64,000 bases of DNA from Hyphochytrium catenoides (Eukaryota; Sar; Hyphochytriomycetes; Hyphochytriales; Hyphochytriaceae). The notes under the pieces are model-generated. The model saw only the letters and a list, made by a program, of their open reading frames with translations. It made no database searches and had not been told where the DNA came from. Each line of letters opens with the position of its first letter. Within the stretch, counting starts at the first letter, position 1. Shown here piece by piece: positions 45,166-57,162 of the stretch. A program made the position numbers and the translations under genes. The stretch is taken from positions 32,160 to 96,159 of the forward strand of contig FLMG01003321.1 in NCBI GenBank assembly GCA_900088475.1. The letters are read 5' to 3'.

Positions 45166-47067
45166 TCAGATAGAGAAGATTGTTGAAAAGAACATGGAAT
45201 GGTGACGGACTAACCGAGACATTTTCTCACTGTCTTCAATAGAGCCTGCGTTCGTTGCTGGAGACTACGAAGTGACGGAGAAGGAAGAATGCGGGAGCGA
45301 GGAAAGAAGCGTGAGAAACAAGGAACCGGGAACGGCTCTGTAAGTAGAAGTACCGCACCTTAGCCCCGGTTTCCTCTTGATCATGGCAGACAAAATGTAC
45401 TTCCAAATCGACGTCTCCCAAGAGAGACACAGCAGAAGTCGGCGAGAGCTCTCTGACTTGCAGGGAATGACTGAGGAAATGGACCCAGTTTGATTACTTG
45501 ATGTGGAAGGGAGATGACAGATAAGATAAGCGCTAGGACGTGATCAGGCATCAGACATATCCCGCCAGAACCAAGGTCATTCAAATCAGGCTAGAATGTC
45601 TGATGCAGACCTGACTCCCTCGTGAGCGATAGAAAACCTCTCGCTTATGCTGAGTGCCGAGTAGTGCTTCATAGCGGACTCTAAGATGTACTCCGGCCCC
45701 AGAGTGGAAAGTACGCCGAGCAACTCTTTCCCGCAATCGAGGGTCACTGACTCTCCAGGAGGAAGCTTGACATAGCAGCATACATTAATGAGAGGAAATA
45801 AGCATCGGAGCTCAGTGTCTAGGAAGGGGATTAGCACGAACGAATGGATACTGATAAAGCCTCATTGACGTAGCAGAGGACCACAACTGTAAGCTAGCTC
45901 ATCGCTAGTGCCTTCCTTACGTTAGAGACGGACTTCAGCGTCACACTACCACCCTCCTCAAGCTGCAGGGCTTGCATCATCCAGTACGGAAGGAAAGCCT
46001 AAGAGATGTACGACATAGTATGGGAGGAATATGGATTATGAGGACTGCATTATAGACAGGAAGTTAGACCGAAAGAGAACTTTGTGCAGCTGGTAGAGCC
46101 AACAAGCAAGACCAGAGTAATAGAGATTCGTGAGATCACCTGCCCAGCAGGAGCGGTGAACTCCATTACACTGCAATATTGCTTGTAAGGTGCCACAGCG
46201 CAGTCGGACTGTGTACAAGAGCCCAATTAGTTTTAAGGAACACCGAGGACAGCGAGGAGAGACAATATGTCAATTAGAAAAGTTAGTCTTTCTGAATGGC
46301 CGCGTTTTGTCTTACCTGTTGCCGAGACACTTCAAACATGAGGGGAAAAGGGAGGTTAAAGGCTTCTACCCGGAATAGGGCCTCCTGCAGCGAGAAGTCG
46401 TGAAGGTTAGGTCTAGACGTGATAGGAAACTGGAAGAGAGACAGCCAAAGGGCTGGTTGGGCGGACCAGCACACGGAAAGCAACATGCAAATAAGACACC
46501 GGGAGGGAAGCGTAGAATGCAAATGTCTTAGTATCGGAGACGTGAACCCATTTACCTGAGGTAATATAACTTTATCCCCGTACTCAAGGTCAGGCTTATC
46601 TACGAATAAAAGAAGAGAAAGGCTCATTCGGTAAGAGTGACGACAAGAACAGGCGAATGGCCAGGTAGAGAGTGCAATTGAAGAGGTACAGGGACATTAG
46701 AAAGGATGGGACAGGAAGTATAGTCGTAGAGACTCAGGTAAGGGACTGACAGGTCACTCCCAACCAGGGAAACTCCTAAGGCAGGAATATTGAGAATAGG
46801 AAAAGCAGTAGAAGAAGCAACTGAGAAGAAATAGCACACTGACAGAGAGCGATAGAATACTTTAGCGCAAGCAGCAGTACCGCTACAAGCCATAGAGTAG
46901 CAGACAAAGTCTGCCACAAAGGAGCCGGTGGACTTTGGAACGGGTCTTGAAGTGACATCTGAGGTCGATGAGGAGCCCCTCCTCCTCGGTAAGACTGGCG
47001 AGGCGCGGGTCGCCTTATATCGGCACTTCTTCTGGCCATAATGGGCACCCTTTGACCTCTCCTGCAT
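45166..47067 (-). CDS. UFD1: Ubiquitin fusion degradation protein 1 (268 aa)
   Basis: Eight exons: 46887-47067, 46556-46599, 46316-46384, 46140-46208, 45921-45998, 45611-45765, 45359-45470, 45166-45264; all phases agree. UFD1 pairs with NPL4 as the p97/Cdc48 adaptor delivering ubiquitinated proteins to the proteasome. The double-psi barrel and second lobe are readable: SFVADFVCYSMA, YGDKVILPQEALFRVEAFNL, PFPLMFEVS, CSVMEFTAPAGQ, AFLPYWMMQALQLEEGGSVT, LGPEYILESAMKHYSALSI, VRELSPTSAVSLLGDVDLEV. A basic ~45-residue N-terminal extension precedes the barrel (RRRGSSSTS). The C-terminal tail after the core is short, so the p97/NPL4-binding region is compact or partly missing compared with human UFD1 (307 aa). 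Confidence 0.9.
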
Positions 47068-48796
47068 CTTGGGTAGCTTTTCTCCCGGTCTCTGTCTAAC
47101 GTTCCTTTTTAGCGCAATGGATGGTAACGGTTCGGTTGTCTAGGTGGGCGCTCACACTCTCCCGGTCGAGGGGGATCCCAGCCCGTCAAATTTAAGCCGG
47201 TCGGCCCAAGACACTTCGAAACTTGCCGTCCAATCACTTCTTGCTGTTGGCGGCTGGTTCCTTAGATTGTGCACCGCTCTATTGCCTTAACTTTAATAAA
47301 ATAATGAACCGAAATGCCCCCACACGATACCCTGCTAGATCAGTCATAATTTGTGGTGAGACACGGAGTTCTTGACCAGCTTCAGGAGCCGGCAGCGATC
47401 CTGAGACGCATATGTAGAGCTTCGGACCGAACCATATGCTCTTTTGTGGATAAATATGGGGGGCAATGGAGGGAATAGAAGATCAGTATTGCGCGGGGAC
47501 GTACTCTCCGCCTTTCGCTGCTAATGAATCATTTTCCTAGTTAAACAGCCTCTTAGGGGCATCCCTTTTCCTCTATCCAGGTCCTTAGGGTCCTTATAGT
47601 AACATCCCTCTGCTTTCTTTCTCAACCCTCTTCAGTCTTCCTCTTTCTTTGGTTCCTCCCCAACCCAAGTAGCCCTTCGACACCTCGTTCCACTCCTTTC
47701 TCCTCGCTGTCCAACGTCTCCCAATCCTCGTCCTGCTGCACTCAGGTTCCTTATCTCCGTGGCGTGCAGGCAGCAAAGTGCTTTCAACCTCCTCAATGCC
47801 CTGGATCTTAGATGATGCCCCTGGGACCGTCCTCCTCCTCCTCCACCTGCCTCGTTCCTTACTTGCTATCATCGAAGATGGGAACCTCCAAAGGCACTTG
47901 GGGCCCGGCCTCTTCCTTCCTCTTCTGCCTCTTCCTATTTTTGGCATGATGGAAACATTCCATACAGGAACATTCTCCTTTAAGTTTCATAGGTTAATAT
48001 TTATGGAAAGCTATTAGAACATTCATAGGGGAAGCTTTCAGCTGGTCATCTCCCCATCTCTCAACAGCCAATCAGAGCACAGAATGGGAAGTGGAAAGAT
48101 TCAATGACACATAACCTCGGTAAAGGTTTCACTCTTATGTCATTATCACTGTACTAATGCCTATCACAAGCGAAAGCTTGAGATATTGAAATGTTTCATT
48201 TGGTTTGAAATGATGACTTGATGATGGGGCCGATGAGCTGATGCGATGCGCCCGAGCGGGGCGAGGACGGCTTTGTGTTGTCTCTTCACCTGTCTCCCAC
48301 CTTCACCTTCACCTTCACCTTCCATTGCGCATCAACCAGGCACCAGGACCCATGTCTCTTCTCTTTCCCATGTCTCTGTCAACCTCGTTCTTTGGTTATC
48401 GCTCCCCTTGCTCCTTCATGCTTTCTTCTCTCTTTCCTATCTGACGTGTCTCTCTTGCTCGCTCGCAGCAGCAGTGCCGCGGGAAGAGCCAAGAGATCAG
48501 CAGGAAGCCTCGATAGGAACTTGAGCCCATCACCTTTTGACATGATGAGGCGGTAGAGGGAAGACAGCGTGATAAGTTTTACGCCAAGCTCTTTCACCAC
48601 TCGTCTCGCACCTTTATCTTTGATTGCTAACAGCACCATTTCTCCATAATGACAACGGAATAGGTTTCTCCCTAATCTTGACAGACAACAGAGTGTAGAG
48701 CTTCAGACAGCTAAAGGAATCAAGGAAAGTAAAAGAGGTGAAGTTTGAGAAAAGCTGATTTATCGGCAAGGAGGTGTCCTTTTCCTTAGCACCATC
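47068..48796. promoter_or_regulatory. 1.7-kb divergent intergenic region, UFD1 (-) / RCHY1 (+)
   Basis: It should hold both promoters. A 117-codon Arg-rich ORF at 47594-47947 (-) lies antisense to a CT-rich stretch and looks like a composition artefact. A triplicated ttcacc at about 48300-48320 is the only small repeat seen. No gene supported. Confidence 0.4.
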
Positions 48797-51700
48797 ATGT
48801 CCGGAAGCACAGCTGTTCTGCAGCCTCTTGCAGATGTCACACACGATCAGGTGCGTCAAAGAGACGGGCGAGGGTGAATGTAGCTCACATAGGGAGGGAG
48901 GTAGGCAACTATGGCGAGGGTCCTCTCATATGGACAGAAACGCTATTCTGCACCAAAGCGCGAGAGAGGAAGAGAGATAGCTATTAAGGATAAGCAAGAA
49001 CGCCTGTCCTCACTGGCCTTGAATACAGGCAAAGCTCAAATCAAGAATTCTTGAGATACAACGGGACAAAAATCTCTCTGCTGCGGAAAAAGCGAAAGCC
49101 GTTCAGCAGCTAATGACCATTCAGTACAGAGCGCAAGTAGAGAAGGAGACAGAGGTTAGAAGGCAAGAGGTTACACAAGAGGAACTGAAGGCCCTAAAGC
49201 CATGTTTTCATGTACGAAAGCGCGCTAACACCTCTTGTTGTCCTTGTCTTTCATCCTGTCCCGCTTTCTCTGTGCCTCTTTCCTTTCTCCGCCGATTCTT
49301 ACTCTTTTTCTCTCTGTCTGCATTTTACATTTCTTACGCCCTCCTCTTGCCTCCTCTTTTAATGATCTCCAGACTTCCTAGCCTAGTGTCACTTGCAGAC
49401 TTTTGAGCCACTGATGCTTATCTTTTCTTGGTACCGTCTGAAGATGTGTGTCATTTTTCCTCTCAAATCACTCATACTCCTAAGCTTTCTAATCGCTCCT
49501 CCTTGTGGACCTCTCCTGGTCTTGTTAGGATGAAGAAAAGAATATCCTAGGTTGTAAACATTATAGAAGAAGCAACAAAATGCAGGCCAAATGCTGCGGA
49601 CAGTTTGTTGTCTGCAGGTTCTGCCACGGTACGGTGAAAGCCATGTACTGCTTCCTCCTCTACTCTACAGACCTCATATAGGTTTCTCTCAGTGTGCTTT
49701 CCTTCTATCTTCTATCGGACACACTCCTCCAGGGTCAACCTCTATTTTCCCATCCACCTTTTCTGCCATGTCCTTTCTCCTGATCTCCCTCCTTTTCTTG
49801 CAGACGAGAAATTCGATCATCCTATAAATCGGTACGCCACGGAGACGATATCCTGCATGAAGTGCTTCACAGTGCAGGTCAGTGAGCTCTTCCTTTATGG
49901 CTTTCACTCTTGGTTCCCTTCTCTTTCACACTCTCTCTCATAACTAGCCACCAATGCTGGTGAAAAACTAATCGCAGCTGTTTTCTTCTAGCCTGTGTCA
50001 AACAAATGCATCAACAACTCCTGCGGGGTACAGTTTGCCAAATACTTCTGCAATATATGTAAGTGACATTTCAGGTCGTTGTTCAGGGCCAGCTTCGTCA
50101 CTCTTGCCCTCTTTTTATTGCATCCCATCTCCCATCTCTATCTCCCAACAGTGCTATTCTAAGTTCTTTCGTCTATGTCCTAGGTAAATTTTGGGACGAT
50201 GACCCAAGCAAGGATATCTATCACTGTCACAAATGCAACATCTGTCGGATCGGGAAGGGGTTAGGAATTGATTATTTCCACTGCGACCGCTGCAACGCCT
50301 GCATGAGTATTAGTCTAAAGGTAGAAAGTTCTACGAAGCATATTCTCTCGTCTCCGCTGATACTTTTGGTCGCAATCCTTGCAACTGATAGTCCCTCTGC
50401 TTAATTCTTCCTTTCGTAACCTTGTTTGCACTTCCCCCTCGCCATTCTTGGGCTGACTTCATTCTCTCTTGATTCTTCATCTTTCCTTCTCTGCCTCTGT
50501 CTGCACGCCTTAGGATGACCATAAGTGTGTGGAGCGGTCCTTAGAATCAAACTGCCCCATCTGCAGTGAGTACATGTTCACCTCGACCACTCCGGTCATG
50601 TTCCTTCCCTGCGGTCATTGTATGCACGTGGCCTGTTACGAAGAGTATACAATGGTAATGGACGGACTGCGTCTTGTAGACGTAACTTAACTGTCCTTCT
50701 CATGACGCCACCTGTTCAAGTTCAGCTTCTTCCTATGAATGGACTGGTACATACGCTACCTTTCAGAAGGGTCCCCTTCTAATCGCTTTACCATTCCCTT
50801 TGCCATGTGGCCCTTAGGAGTTCTGTTTTCTCATCTCTTTATCTAAGGTCCCTAAAGGCGCTGTAGCACTATTCTGACCTACATCTCAATCGTTTGCGCT
50901 CTTCGATGTCCCTCAGAGTAACTACACGTGTCCAATATGTTGCAAGTCGTTAGGGGATATGACTTCATACTTCCAGCGAATAGATGATCTGCTCTTGACG
51001 GTAAGTAAGCTCTAAAAAGGGGAGACAGATTTAAGGAAGAGACCACAGAAGGGGACTGAGGAGGAAACAGAGAGAGGACGTTCTTGCGACGGTTGGTATT
51101 CTGACGCTCGACTCATCCGCTGCAATATTTTTCTGGCTTTCTTAGGAGTCTCTCCCGCCAGAGTACGAGGATTGGGTCAGCGATATCACTTGTTGCGACT
51201 GTGACCATAGATCGACCACACTCTTCCACTTCGTCTATCATAAGGTACGCTACTGGGAACTTGATAGTGAACCTAACTTCTACAGCTTTTGTCGCCTTGA
51301 AAGCCTTTCCATTTTGACTCCTCCTGCTCGACTTCGCTTTCCCATTGCCCGTGGCTGGCCTTGCCGTCTCGGGCACAATGTCACAGTGTTTTAGCCCTGC
51401 ATTATGGCCGGGTTTCTTTACCAGCTAAAATATTGAAACCCTACTCCTTCCCCCACGGCTTTTAAGTCTTGCCACTTGTTTAGTCACATTGCGTCTCTCG
51501 CCCACCGTCTCTAACCCTTCTTCGCCTCTTCCCTATCTCTAGTGTACCCATTGTATGTCCTATAATACGAAGCTCATAAGAAGCTATCGGTCGTTGGACG
51601 AGAAGCTTTTATCAGAGCTCAAGGCGATGCTCAGAAGACCGAGAGAGAGAGACGAAGACGATGGAGCAGAGAACCAGCAGGAACTTTTCGACCTCGAGAT

Positions 51701-51827
51701 AGATGAAGAAAATAGCACTAGAAGATCCTCCAGCGATAGTGGAGCGGACTTGGAATTCGAGGATGCCATGGAATGTGACGAGGAGGAGAGGGAAGGGGCC
51801 GGAGACGGGATAACTGACTATGAGTAA
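48797..51827 (+). CDS. RCHY1: CHY-CTCHY-RING E3 ubiquitin ligase, RCHY1/PIRH2 type (407 aa)
   Basis: Ten exons: 48797-48850, 49029-49211, 49529-49628, 49804-49877, 49992-50058, 50184-50320, 50514-50654, 50917-51000, 51146-51244, 51543-51827. The order is the family's: CHY finger (CFHDEEKNILGCKHYRR ... CCGQFVVCRFCHDE), CTCHY finger (CINNSCGVQFAKYFCNICKF, YHCHKCNICRIG, YFHCDRCNACM), RING-H2 (NCPICSEYMF ... LPCGHCMHVACYEEY ... YTCPICCKSL), and a zinc ribbon (CCDCDHRS ... KCTHCMSYNT). An 80-residue N-terminal helix precedes the CHY domain and an acidic tail (DEENSTRRSSSDSGADLE) follows. RCHY1-class ligases ubiquitinate p53 in animals and MYB or iron-response factors in plants. The gene ends 10 bases before an assembly gap. 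Confidence 0.95.
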
Positions 51828-51837
51828 ACCCAAATGT

Positions 51838-51903
51838 NNNNNNNNNNNNNNNNNNNNNNNNNNNNNNNNNNNNNNNNNNNNNNNNNNNNNNNNNNNNNNN
51901 NNN
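51838..51903. other. Assembly gap, 66 N
   Basis: A run of 66 undetermined bases just 3' of RCHY1. Nothing between the RCHY1 stop and the gap can be interpreted. Confidence 1.
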
Positions 51904-52429
51904 ACTCGCTATTTCTGCTGTTCTCTCATTCCAAGTTCTAGAGCTTCACCTTGATGTGTTGGTGAGGGTCTGATGGTGAGTAGGTTCTCTCTCTTTGTGC
52001 TGGGAGGCCCTCACACTTAGACAGACGTGCCTAGGCGGCGAGGAACATGAGGTCCCAACATATATAATTAGATAAAAAGATAAAAGGAGAGTGCAGGTGT
52101 TTGTACGGTTAGACTGTGATCCCGTCTTGTTGCCTGAGTGGCCACAAGCAAGCGTCAACACAACGTGGAATGGACAGATAGACTGTACTCATATTAGAGA
52201 ATAACTTAATAGTAGCACCCTTGTAAACAGTCGAGAAGTAACAGCGAAGTCTTTGCTTATCTTTACCCCTTTCTCCCAGAGACTGAAAGGGCACATTGGT
52301 ACTTCCACGTATAGGGCAATGTTGACAGAAGGAATGATGGGTGTCAAAGACAGCTTGAGAAGAAAATATAAGCGTGACAAGAACGTCCAAGGGATAATGA
52401 GCGGTCCATTGCAGGTGAGACTAAGAAGA
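51904..52429. other. Intergenic region after the gap
   Basis: It should include the 3' UTR of the cysteine-rich membrane-protein gene. Short ORFs on both strands have no recognisable features. Confidence 0.4.
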
Positions 52430-53584
52430 TTAAGCCTCGAGCTTCACTTCGTCCTTCTTGCAAGGTGTCTGGATGCCCTGGTAGTACTGACAGTCGAGCT
52501 CTGGAGAGTTAGATGGAGAGCTAGCGAGATGTTTTTCCGCGAAAAAGCTCTTATGGAGGCGCAGTTTCTTGCGGTAGTAGATTGCGCCAAAGGCTACAGC
52601 TCCAATACCTCCCAGAACCAGGAGAATGACGCCTATCCACTCCAGAGCACTGAGAGCTGAGCTCTCCGTAGCGTAGCTGAAAGACAGAGCATCTGCGTCG
52701 TCACATTTAGCAGAAGTCTGAGAGACTGCATCGCTGCCAAGGATATCGGCACGAGCAGGCTTGGAGGAAAGGAAAGAGTCAACCATACACTTGCAGATTC
52801 CAGTGGTTTTGTCTATATTTTCGCCATTGAACTTCATTGAACGTGCCATAATGCAGCCAGAAACATACACTTCTGCGTTGTCCTTCTTCCACCCATCATC
52901 GGCGGCACAAGCGGCGCCAAGACGGACTAAAGCCATGTCTCCGTTATCAGTATACATGTCGGCGCTCTTGGAATAGTAGTTCTCTGCTTCCTTGGTAATG
53001 CAAGCGCAGTGCGTCATCGCAGCACTGCCAGCAGCAACCTCATTCTTCATGTACTTCTGCGTGGACATACACTCATGCTGGAGAGCCTCCTTCTCACTTG
53101 CCAGCCACTTGGCAGACGTTGGCTCCTCTGAGACCCTTAGAATAATGTCCTTTAGCTCAGAGTCAGACTGAGCATCCACCATGGTGCTGTTCGGATAGCT
53201 CCCCTTCAGCTCCTCCATCAGCGAAAGACAGATACGATTAGCATCAGTAGCTGCAGAAGCGCTAGGCTTCTTATCGATGTAGCGTCGCACACAGTGAGAG
53301 ACAAAGTCTTTCTGTGCGCCTTCTTCCCAGTGACTGCGGGCAGCACATATCTCATAAGGTCGAAGCTGTAGCGAGAAACTCCCGGCGGTAAAGTGTTCAT
53401 AGGTTGGATTATTAAGCTTCACGTCAGAGATAACGCACTCGCAGAACTGTGTGGAATTGGTGGAGGCAGCTTGCTGGCTGCAGACGCCCTGCAGTGCTGT
53501 AAGATCTTCATTTGACCACTCAAATGCTGCAGATGCGGGAGAGAGCAGCAGAGCTGCGAGACAAAGGAACATATTGAGAGCCAT
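52430..53584 (-). CDS. Cysteine-rich type I membrane protein (384 aa), unknown function
   Basis: A single exon. The ATG at 53584 begins a signal peptide (MALNMFLCLAALLLSPASA). The ectodomain has two related modules of ~130 residues: CSQQ...FCECV...EICAARSHW...HCVRR...ICLSLM, and HECMSTQ...HCACITK...GAACAADDGWKK...SGCIMAR...ICKCMVDSF. Each has C, CxC (or C), C, C, C(xC) in the same order, consistent with internal duplication and disulfides. One transmembrane helix (ALEWIGVILLVLGGIGAVAF, near residue 325) is followed by a basic stop-transfer (YYRKKLRLHK) and a 40-residue cytoplasmic tail containing LDCQYYQG. Potential N-glycosylation sites include NST. A surface receptor or adhesion role is a guess; no family recognised. 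The longer frame upstream starts with GTG, so ATG 53584 was chosen. Confidence 0.85.
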   Translation of the reverse strand: MALNMFLCLAALLLSPASAAFEWSNEDLTALQGVCSQQAASTNSTQFCECVISDVKLNNPTYEHFTAGSFSLQLRPYEICAARSHWEEGAQKDFVSHCVRRYIDKKPSASAATDANRICLSLMEELKGSYPNSTMVDAQSDSELKDIILRVSEEPTSAKWLASEKEALQHECMSTQKYMKNEVAAGSAAMTHCACITKEAENYYSKSADMYTDNGDMALVRLGAACAADDGWKKDNAEVYVSGCIMARSMKFNGENIDKTTGICKCMVDSFLSSKPARADILGSDAVSQTSAKCDDADALSFSYATESSALSALEWIGVILLVLGGIGAVAFGAIYYRKKLRLHKSFFAEKHLASSPSNSPELDCQYYQGIQTPCKKDEVKLEA

Positions 53585-53982
53585 CTTTCTCCTTCCAGGC
53601 ACAATCAGATGCCCACTTGATCCAGAGACAAAGGAGGTCGCTTAAGCTTCTGTACCCCGCGTGTTCTCACGTGGCATGAAGCATTTACTGTCAGGCAAAT
53701 GGACAAGTGAAGATCTGTAGGTGGAGGATTGGCCAGAGAGAGACATTGGAAGCTGAGGTTAGCGGCGCGGCAACAGTTTCCTTGTCTCTCCCATCACTCT
53801 TTCCATAGCTTCACCGAGAGAAGAAGGAGAGGGAAGTTGACATTTCTCCTAGTTCTACGCATGTAACAAATAAGATGTGGTGACACATCTAGACACTCTG
53901 CTCAAGAGATATTCCTACTGGTAGTACAACCCCATACACTACCGACAGAAGGACCAAAAAATTACGAGACAGAGTGAGCAAT

Positions 53983-54053
53983 AAAAAAAAGAGAGAGAGA
54001 GAGAGAGTGGAAGAGAGAGAGAGAGAGAGGAGAAGAGAGAAAAGAGAGAGAGA
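53983..54053. repeat. Purine-rich (GA)n microsatellite with A8 lead
   Basis: About 70 bases of almost uninterrupted GA repeats following a run of eight A; two short interruptions (tgg, gagaagagagaaaa). Confidence 0.95.
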
Positions 54054-56661
54054 CAGTTGCCCAAAATTGTCTCTCCGTCAGTAGTTCCCTTCCTCTATCC
54101 TAGAACATAGTACTGTAGGAGGCAGAGTATCTACCGGTGGCAGCAGCACAACCTACTCTGTCTCTCCCTCTTCGGCACGCTAATTGACATCTCCCGTCCA
54201 CTCTTCCTGTTGAATTCGTTCCCAATTGATTGGTGATTAAACAGTCATATCAATTCTCCCATCGTCTCTCACTTCTTACTCTGTCTCATCCCTTTAGCCG
54301 CTCTGACTCTATAGTTCTTTGCTTGACGCTGTGCCTGCCATTTCTTTCGCCAGCGTCACCTCATCCACTCGCATAGTGAGAGAGGGAGCAGAGGAGACTG
54401 ACCTCAGAGGTGACAAGAGAGACAGCCGCAGCGATGGAGGTTAATCCTCGGATAGAACCAGCTAAACAGTAGTAGCAGGACTATGTTTGGTATAGATATT
54501 GATTTTACGCTGGACTCAGGGGGGTTTATCTTCGGTTTGGACGGACAAACGATGGTGTTGATGACAATTTCCTACCACGACAATCTTTCTTGAATTCTTC
54601 CGAAAGGGAAATCTATCATAAGTCCTAACAGTAGCACTGGAAGGTTTCTGCGTTAGGTTGAGTGAAATCTACATCCATGCTAATGATGGCCGAGTATAAC
54701 CAAGAGTCACCTATATTACGCTGGCGATAGTGGAAACATGGGTCATTCTTGGCCAAAGGTGACCTGACACACGTCGACGAGGTGGGGCATTATGATCTTC
54801 TTAGAGATAGTATATAACCCTACGAGAGATAGCTCTCAAAAAATGTGGCGACGGGTGTACAGGCCTACAGAGCTTGCGATGGAACCTGCTCTATGGACCC
54901 ACCCATCTAATGGTCTAGATATTAGTACGAAGTATAGCCTAACACATGCCCAGTCTGTGACACCCACCCACCTCCTCTGTGACTGGCGTGCCTGCATACG
55001 ACTTCTGCATAAGAATGTCTGGCGCGGTTTGTCTCGACTGGGAGATGTGCTGTCTGTTTTTTAAGGGAGAACTATAGGATTGTGGGAGTGGAGATTACGT
55101 TCGTCATAATCTACTCCTTACCGATACCAAAGATACTACTGTTTTACTCCTTTAGCTAGAACTTCTACAGTGCTGTTCTATGAAGTAGTGTACCTGTAGT
55201 TCTACATATTGGTACACAGGGCAGAGCTGGCTTGGGTCTTCCTTGGGAGAGGAACCCAGCACGGGGCTCCTTCGATAGACACAGAAACGTTGTTCGATGC
55301 ATCAGCATCATCCTTTTTTAAAAACTTGAACCCCTAGCAATCACATAGTATTGATTATAATACAGTAATGGTGTACAATGAAGCAGTCACTCTGTACTGT
55401 ATGTGTTATATCTACTACCTGTGTGATGGCTTGGCTACCCATGCGTCCCTGCATCAGTGAAACTTGTTTGGAAATAATCATGATGAAGATAGAAGAAGTA
55501 GAAGAAGGCGAAGAAAAGAAGAGACCAAAGCTGCTACAAAGTCCTGTGTTTCTTCAACTTTCTTCTCTCTAAAATTAATATCATCATAACCAGAAAGGAC
55601 GAGACATAGTCGATTTCCTAAGCAACGATTATAGGAGAAGGAAGACAGGAAGAAGAGGCAGAAAGACCGTCATCGCTCTCGACCAGACAAGGAAGAGAAG
55701 AAGGAAATGACTGCCGAAGAGGAAAACACTTCGGACACTTTTTACATGAATGGCATTATAATTCCAAGGGAAACGAGTATGAAGACGTAGGAAATAAAGC
55801 TGTTATATTGTAAGTCGAGCCCAACAGTGTCCACGCCGAGAAATGATGTGCGGGAGGAAGCCTAATATAGCTGGTGAGGGTCACGTGGCTGTTTGTTGAC
55901 GTTACTAATGGCGGTAGTGGCAGAGACTTAGGATGATAGTTTATGATCATGCGTGCTGCTTTTCTTACTCTCCTACTTGTTCTTCCCAAACGTTATCGCT
56001 CGATCGTTAAAGATCTTAGCGCTCGCTGATCCTTCTCAACGTTTAGCTGGGGAATAGTTTGGGAGTACAAACTCAGTGGTGCGTCGTCTCTTCCTGTAGA
56101 TGATCAAACGTGTCATCTTTCTCTCTCGTAGGATCCGTCTTCCTTCTCTTCTCTTTATCTCTAATTTCTTGTTCCCTTCTTCGTGTCTTCATTTCTTCGC
56201 TCCTCTTTCTATTTCTATTCTTTCATGTTATTTCTCTTTTTTCCTCCATTCACACGCATCCCAACTGTTTACATCAGCAACATGGTAATGGGTGGGAGTA
56301 GAACAGAGTAATAGATTTGTTAAAGAAAGAAGGAGAAGAAGTGCGAGTGAGAGTGAATGAGAATGTTGTCACTATGATCGCTGCTTCCACTTTTATAACT
56401 GTAAGACTCAATGATGACAGAGACGGCGGCGACCAGCGCCGTCCTTCACCCGACAGTATTGGCCACAATACTGCGACTATCGGCAGCAGCAACAGTTGCT
56501 GGGACCAATAACATTTCTTTACGAAGAAGTGATAGACGGCTTAGGGCGGCGAGATGCCGGGTTTAAGTGGTGTCTTCTTCTTTCATCAAGGAAAACAACG
56601 GAGGGAGGAAGAGAGCCTCTTCAGAGGGGAGAACCTTCTTCCAGAATGGACCAGAAGGAAC

Positions 56662-56753
56662 CCATAATAATATCAACAAAGGAATGCCGAAAAGTCTATG
56701 TTACCAAGAGGCGCTGCAGACTTTTCAGCATTCCTTTGTTGATAGTATTATGG
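56662..56753. ncRNA. Long near-perfect inverted repeat, possible small-RNA precursor or MITE remnant
   Basis: Left arm 56662-56697 and right arm 56718-56753 are 36 bases each and reverse-complementary at 34 positions, with a 20-base loop (56698-56717). The two mismatches (A opposite G at 56670, C opposite A at 56688) are internal. The size, stem and small loop resemble a plant- or algal-type miRNA precursor. There are no flanking target-site duplications that I can see, which weakens a transposon reading. Strand of transcription unknown. Confidence 0.55.
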
Positions 56754-56919
56754 CTTGATGATAATAGGTCACAATCTTGATAAATGATTGCATGCTGACG
56801 ATTCGAGAGGAGGCAGATATTGATAATTGATTTGGAACTACCTCTGGTACTATGCTCTCAAGAGCAGCTCATCAGTGCTAGGTATGAGTTATTATCTGAC
56901 CATCTTTTAATCACAACTT

Positions 56920-57162
56920 ATGTGTGCTGATCAAGGATTGAGGTATGCTGCTGTGCCAAGCATCATCACAAGCGCCCTGCTGCAGCCCAGCCAAAGGGAC
57001 CGGCTCCTGCTTGAGAAGCACTTACTGGTACAATTCAAACGTGAGGAGATGCAGCGGTATCTGTCAGGTTTGTTGTCGATTCATCACTACCTTATAGTTT
57101 CGTTCAGCCCTGACACTCTTCAGCTTGTCCAGCAGTATGAAGAGGACGAAGAAGCAGTGTAG
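56920..57162 (+). CDS. Doubtful ORF (80 codons)
   Basis: The predicted peptide contains an amphipathic stretch (SQRDRLLLEKHLLVQFKREE) and an acidic end (QQYEEDEEAV). It has no partner exons found and no family features. A donor-like word at 57067 (cag|gttt) would leave only the N-terminal part. Listed because it is the most protein-like frame of this region. Confidence 0.2.
   Translation: MCADQGLRYAAVPSIITSALLQPSQRDRLLLEKHLLVQFKREEMQRYLSGLLSIHHYLIVSFSPDTLQLVQQYEEDEEAV

Noticed and set aside
46776..47048. Alternative N-terminus MARRSADIRRPAPRQ for UFD1
   Set aside because: This frame does not lead into the conserved SFVADFVCYS block or match the phase of the next exon; the frame starting at 47067 does both.
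47594..47947. 117-codon Arg-rich minus-strand ORF
   Set aside because: It is antisense to CT-rich sequence and shows only compositional bias; no neighbouring exons fit.
51113..51376. 87-codon minus-strand ORF
   Set aside because: It is antisense to an RCHY1 exon that encodes part of the zinc ribbon.
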